From Diphasiastrum complanatum (lineage: Eukaryota; Streptophyta; Lycopodiopsida; Lycopodiales; Lycopodiaceae), in NCBI GenBank assembly GCA_029204225.1, contig CM055095.1, forward strand, positions 44,171,184-44,235,183: a DNA stretch of 64,000 nt. Reading direction: 5' to 3'. The position numbers and the translations under genes are program-made. Under the pieces are notes generated by a model. The model did no database searches, had not been told where the DNA came from, and saw only the letters and a list, made by a program, of their open reading frames with translations. Below, in pieces: positions 60,639 to 64,000 of the stretch. Each line of letters opens with the position of its first letter. Within the stretch, counting starts at the first letter, position 1.

Positions 60639-60810
60639 CACAATCTTATGGGACACCATAGCTACTAACTAAGGGATGGATCGAGGTTATTATGTCGTCG
60701 TAACTTATGGGTGGAGTTGGGACACAATCTTATGGGACACCTATAGCTACTAACTAAGGGATGGATCAACATTGTTATGTAGACTCGCACAACTTATATG
60801 TGAGCTTGGA
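60639..60810. repeat. 84-bp tandem duplication
   Basis: CACAATCTTATGGGACACC starts copies at 60639 and 60723. Both continue through TAGCTACTAACTAAGGGATG and then diverge. No coding content. Confidence 0.8.
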
Positions 60811-61149
60811 TCAGCTCTATGCATGGGAGGTGATGTCAATGTCTACTTGCTAGTCTTGCTCAAGTTAAACTATGCTAGGTTAGGCTCTAGGGAGGCAATA
60901 TGAGTGTCATTTAATGTTGGATATCTAAAGTATCCTACCTTAGGATATTTGGGTGCAAAGCTTATGCACACATTTTGAGTGAAATGAGAAAAAATCTTGA
61001 TTCGACATTATGCAACTATATGTTCATAGGGTGTGATGAGCAATTCAAAAATATATTTCTTCTATGATGAGCAATTTAGGTGCTAACCAACTACATTATT
61101 AGAATGAGAAACTCAATGAAATAGTACTATGGACCATGGATTGAACACA

Positions 61150-61281
<132 letters not shown>

Positions 61282-61438
61282 AATCAACGTCTTACTTAGT
61301 CTAAGATCTATGCTATTCATGGAACATACCTCCATGATGGTGTCACACTAAAGTGTTAACAAGTATTTCAAAAAAAAACTTTTTAAATAATTGTTTCCAA
61401 ACCAAGATTAGCTCTAAAAGTTTCAAACTTGTCTTTAC

Positions 61439-63281
61439 TTAAGGCTTTTGTAAATATATCAGCAAGTTGCAACGTTGTAGAGCAATGTGTAACGCTAATA
61501 ATTTCTCACACACAAAGTGATATTTTACTTCAATGTGTTTAGTTCTTGCATGAAAAACTAGATTTTTGGCCAGTTGTATTCCACTTTGGCTATCATTTAA
61601 GATAATAGTTGGGTGTATTTGCTTCGTACCAATCTCACTCAACAATCTTTGCAGCCATACATCTTCTTGAGTAGCAGAACTTAATGCTTTATACTCAACT
61701 TCTATCGATGAAAGAGAAATGGTGTCTTGCTTCTTACTAGACCATGAAAAACAAGCATTTCCAGAGTTGAAAGCATACCCAGTAGTTGATTTTCTATTGT
61801 CTACATTGCCAACCCAATCAGCGTCAACATATCGTTGCAATCTAGGTAAAGCATTTTCCCTCCTATAAATCAAGCCAAGGTTGGGTGTGCCTTTTACGTA
61901 CCTCAAGATTCTTTTTGCGGCTTTCCAATGATCCAATGTAGGTAATGACATGAATTGACTGATTAAGCTTACAACATAGCAAATATTAGGGTGAGTAGTC
62001 ATAAGATAAATCAAACTTCCAACCAATTGATGAAATGTATCATCAACTTGACCACTATCGTCAACACGAGACAACTTCTTACCAACTTCACATGGAGTGA
62101 TGGATGGCTTACACTTTGTCATGTCATTAGAGGAGTTCTAAATCCAAAAAGGATCCTTTGTAAAGATTCTCTTTATATGTTTTTTCAGATTTTTCTTACA
62201 CGTGGACCAATCAAAACACTCAAATTTGAAATCTACGTAACGTAACTTTTTGAGTCCACATTAAAAATGGCATAATTGTTTAGTGGTAAGTCTGATTTTA
62301 GCAAAGTTTGGTGCGTTGGAAAGTGCTTTGATGAGCGCTTTCCAATAATATTTGACATGACATACTTTTGAACTACGATTAAAAAGTTATGGCAAGTCAA
62401 ATGTTTTAGTTGAAAATAGTGTTTCAATATTTTAATAATACAAAATGGATGTTTGCACGAATTTTTATAAGGTTCTTTTGGAGCTCAATACTCCCCTAAT
62501 GGAAATCTCTATAGAATCTCGCGAACATATATGCTTTAACATAGCCTGATGTTGTTGCCATTCTGCCATACTTCAACCCCCAAGCAATAATGCATAAGTT
62601 CTAAATTTGTCATTTCAAATTGCTTGCACAAATTGGCTTTGATAGAGTGAATGTGATAATAATGTCATCAACATATAGTACAATTAAGACAATGTTACCA
62701 TCGTTTATAAGATCATAAAGATTTGGATATGAACTTGTTATTATAAACTTGTGAGAGAAAAAGTAATGGTCAATACATCCATACCATTCACGTGGCACTT
62801 GCTTGAGACCATAAAGTGCTTTGTGTAGCTTGCATACCTTATCTTCACGTCCCTTCGCAATAAAGCCCTATGGTTGGAACATATATACTTCCTCCTCTAA
62901 GTCACCATTCAAGAATGCGGATTTCATATCCATTTGGTGGATCTTCCACCCGAGATAGGATGCCAAGGCAACAATTAGGCATAACATAGTCCACTTGGCC
63001 ATTGGAGCAAACGTCTCCTCATGGTCGATCCCCTTACTTTGCTCATAACCTTTTACCACTAGGCGTGCCTTATGCTTTGCAATCGTGCCATCTGCATGAA
63101 ACTTCATTCTATACATCGATTTGTTGTCAATGTCTTTCTTTCCAGGTGGAAGGTCAACCAACTTCCCCGTATCATGCCTATGGATCGATTCCATCTCCCC
63201 CTCCATTGCCCTTTGCCACTCATTGAGATCCTTTGCTTCATCAAAGATCGACGACTCTTGACACTTCAAAATGTCGCTCAT
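61439..63281 (-). pseudogene. Copia RT and RNase H, interrupted
   Basis: RT begins at 63281 with EAKDLNEWQRAMEGEMESI and continues through KHKARLVVKGYEQSKGIDHE and KIHQMDMKSAFLNGDLEEEV. After a stop, it goes on with KLHKALYGLKQVPREWYG and the catalytic LYVDDIIIT near 62675. RNase H resumes at 62122 (PCEVGKKLSRVDDS) and reads through LVGSLIYLMTTHPNICYVVS, DADWVGNVDNRKSTTG, KKQDTISLSS and DSQSGIQLAKNLVFHARTKH to 61439. Between about 62630 and 62125 about 500 bp does not encode the missing RT end, so it is an insertion or replacement. Both LTRs are absent. Confidence 0.85.
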
Positions 63282-63329
63282 TAGGCATAATTTACATGGT
63301 AACGATCAGGATCTTTTCTTTCAAAGTGC

Positions 63330-64000
63330 AGAAACTTAGATGTCTTTGATGCCTTCACTATTTTGACACTGTGGTTGTCATTGACACCTTTTGACTCAAT
63401 TAAATTGTAGGTTTTGTTGTGACATATAGTTCATCTAGTAAACACGATAATTTTTCTTTTCTCATAGTTTTTAGAGCACACATATACCAAGTAAAAATAA
63501 TAAAAAAAAATTGAATGTAATTTTATTGATATTATGAATGCTCATTATGTCGATCATTCCACTGGATACCAACAATCTAATGTACCATTGTATTCATGAT
63601 GCATAGATAGTGGAGCTAGTTCACACATGACTAGTCATGAAATTTTTTTTTCTTCCATGTCTATATCCAAAGAAAGTCATTTTTGCAACAAATGATGGTC
63701 AATGCATAATTGAGGAAGAGGGTTGTAATGCACTCCTACTCATAATTGAGGAAAAGGTTTCTAATGCACTCCTACTCATAGATGGTGGCAAAACATCAAG
63801 ACTTTTAAGGCATGTTCTATGTTTCTAGTCTTGCTAAAAATCCCATAAGTGTAGAACATATTGAGAATTAGACATGATGAAGAATTCACCGATAATGTTT
63901 GCACCGTCATGAAGAACGATAATTTGGTAGCAAAACACATGAAGTATGGTGCACTTTACAAGGTAGATGCTTTGGTTTCACATAATTGAATGCCATGAAT
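63330..64000 (+). pseudogene. Copia fragment: LTR remains, protease and pre-integrase region
   Basis: LTR-like sequence at 63330-63560 parallels that at 54270-54480 (GTTGTCATTGACACCTTTTG, then TCATTATGTCGATCATTCCA). At 63605 the plus strand reads IDSGASSHMTSHE, the Copia protease active site. Stops follow, then NDNLVAKHMKYGALYKVDAL near 63910-63980, a region before integrase. The fragment runs off the window edge. Confidence 0.65.

Overview
This is nuclear DNA of a land plant with a large, repeat-rich genome. Two conserved plant genes can be reconstructed on the minus strand by joining exons at splice sites: the 5' part of an ATM-type checkpoint kinase gene (16045 down to 8522, 12 exons, 465 codons, incomplete) and what looks like a complete methionine S-methyltransferase (MMT) gene (51996 down to 36359, 12 exons, about 1,160 codons). 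Long introns filled with retroelement debris fit a non-angiosperm vascular plant (fern, lycophyte or gymnosperm) at least as well as an angiosperm. That placement is inference; the sequence alone does not fix the species.

Layout. 1-1731: 5' end of a minus-strand Ty3/gypsy-like element (gag, leader, primer site, 247-bp LTR). 1732-2900: tandem repeats and GA/GT microsatellites. 2971-6610: a decayed, intron-bearing hAT transposase gene, abutted by an antisense LINE-like scrap. 6900-8521: unresolved sequence. 8522-16330: ATM exons 1-12 and promoter, with a mitochondrial-type tRNA-Tyr relic in intron 9 and a direct duplication in intron 2. 17134-21003: a Copia element with a recognisable 5' LTR, gag, pol and a truncated 3' LTR. 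22222-25378: a Penelope-like reverse transcriptase gene, the most unusual item here. 25736-33731: a perfect 114-bp inverted repeat bounding 7.8 kb that holds Copia and gypsy scraps and two converging unrecognised ORFs. 33732-36240: no recognisable gene. 36249-52320: MMT and its flanks, with a Copia element, a gypsy gag scrap and a Copia RNase H scrap inside the 8.4-kb intron 1, and a regular 48-49-bp repeat array next to exon 1. 52400-64000: minisatellite, a tRNA-derived SINE head and at least five further Copia pieces in both orientations.

ATM acts in DNA double-strand-break signalling. MMT makes S-methylmethionine from methionine and S-adenosylmethionine. There is no sign that the two genes work together. 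Nearly all other coding potential is retroelement or transposon debris with in-frame stops and frameshifts. No rRNA, functional tRNA, CRISPR array or organellar gene cluster was seen.
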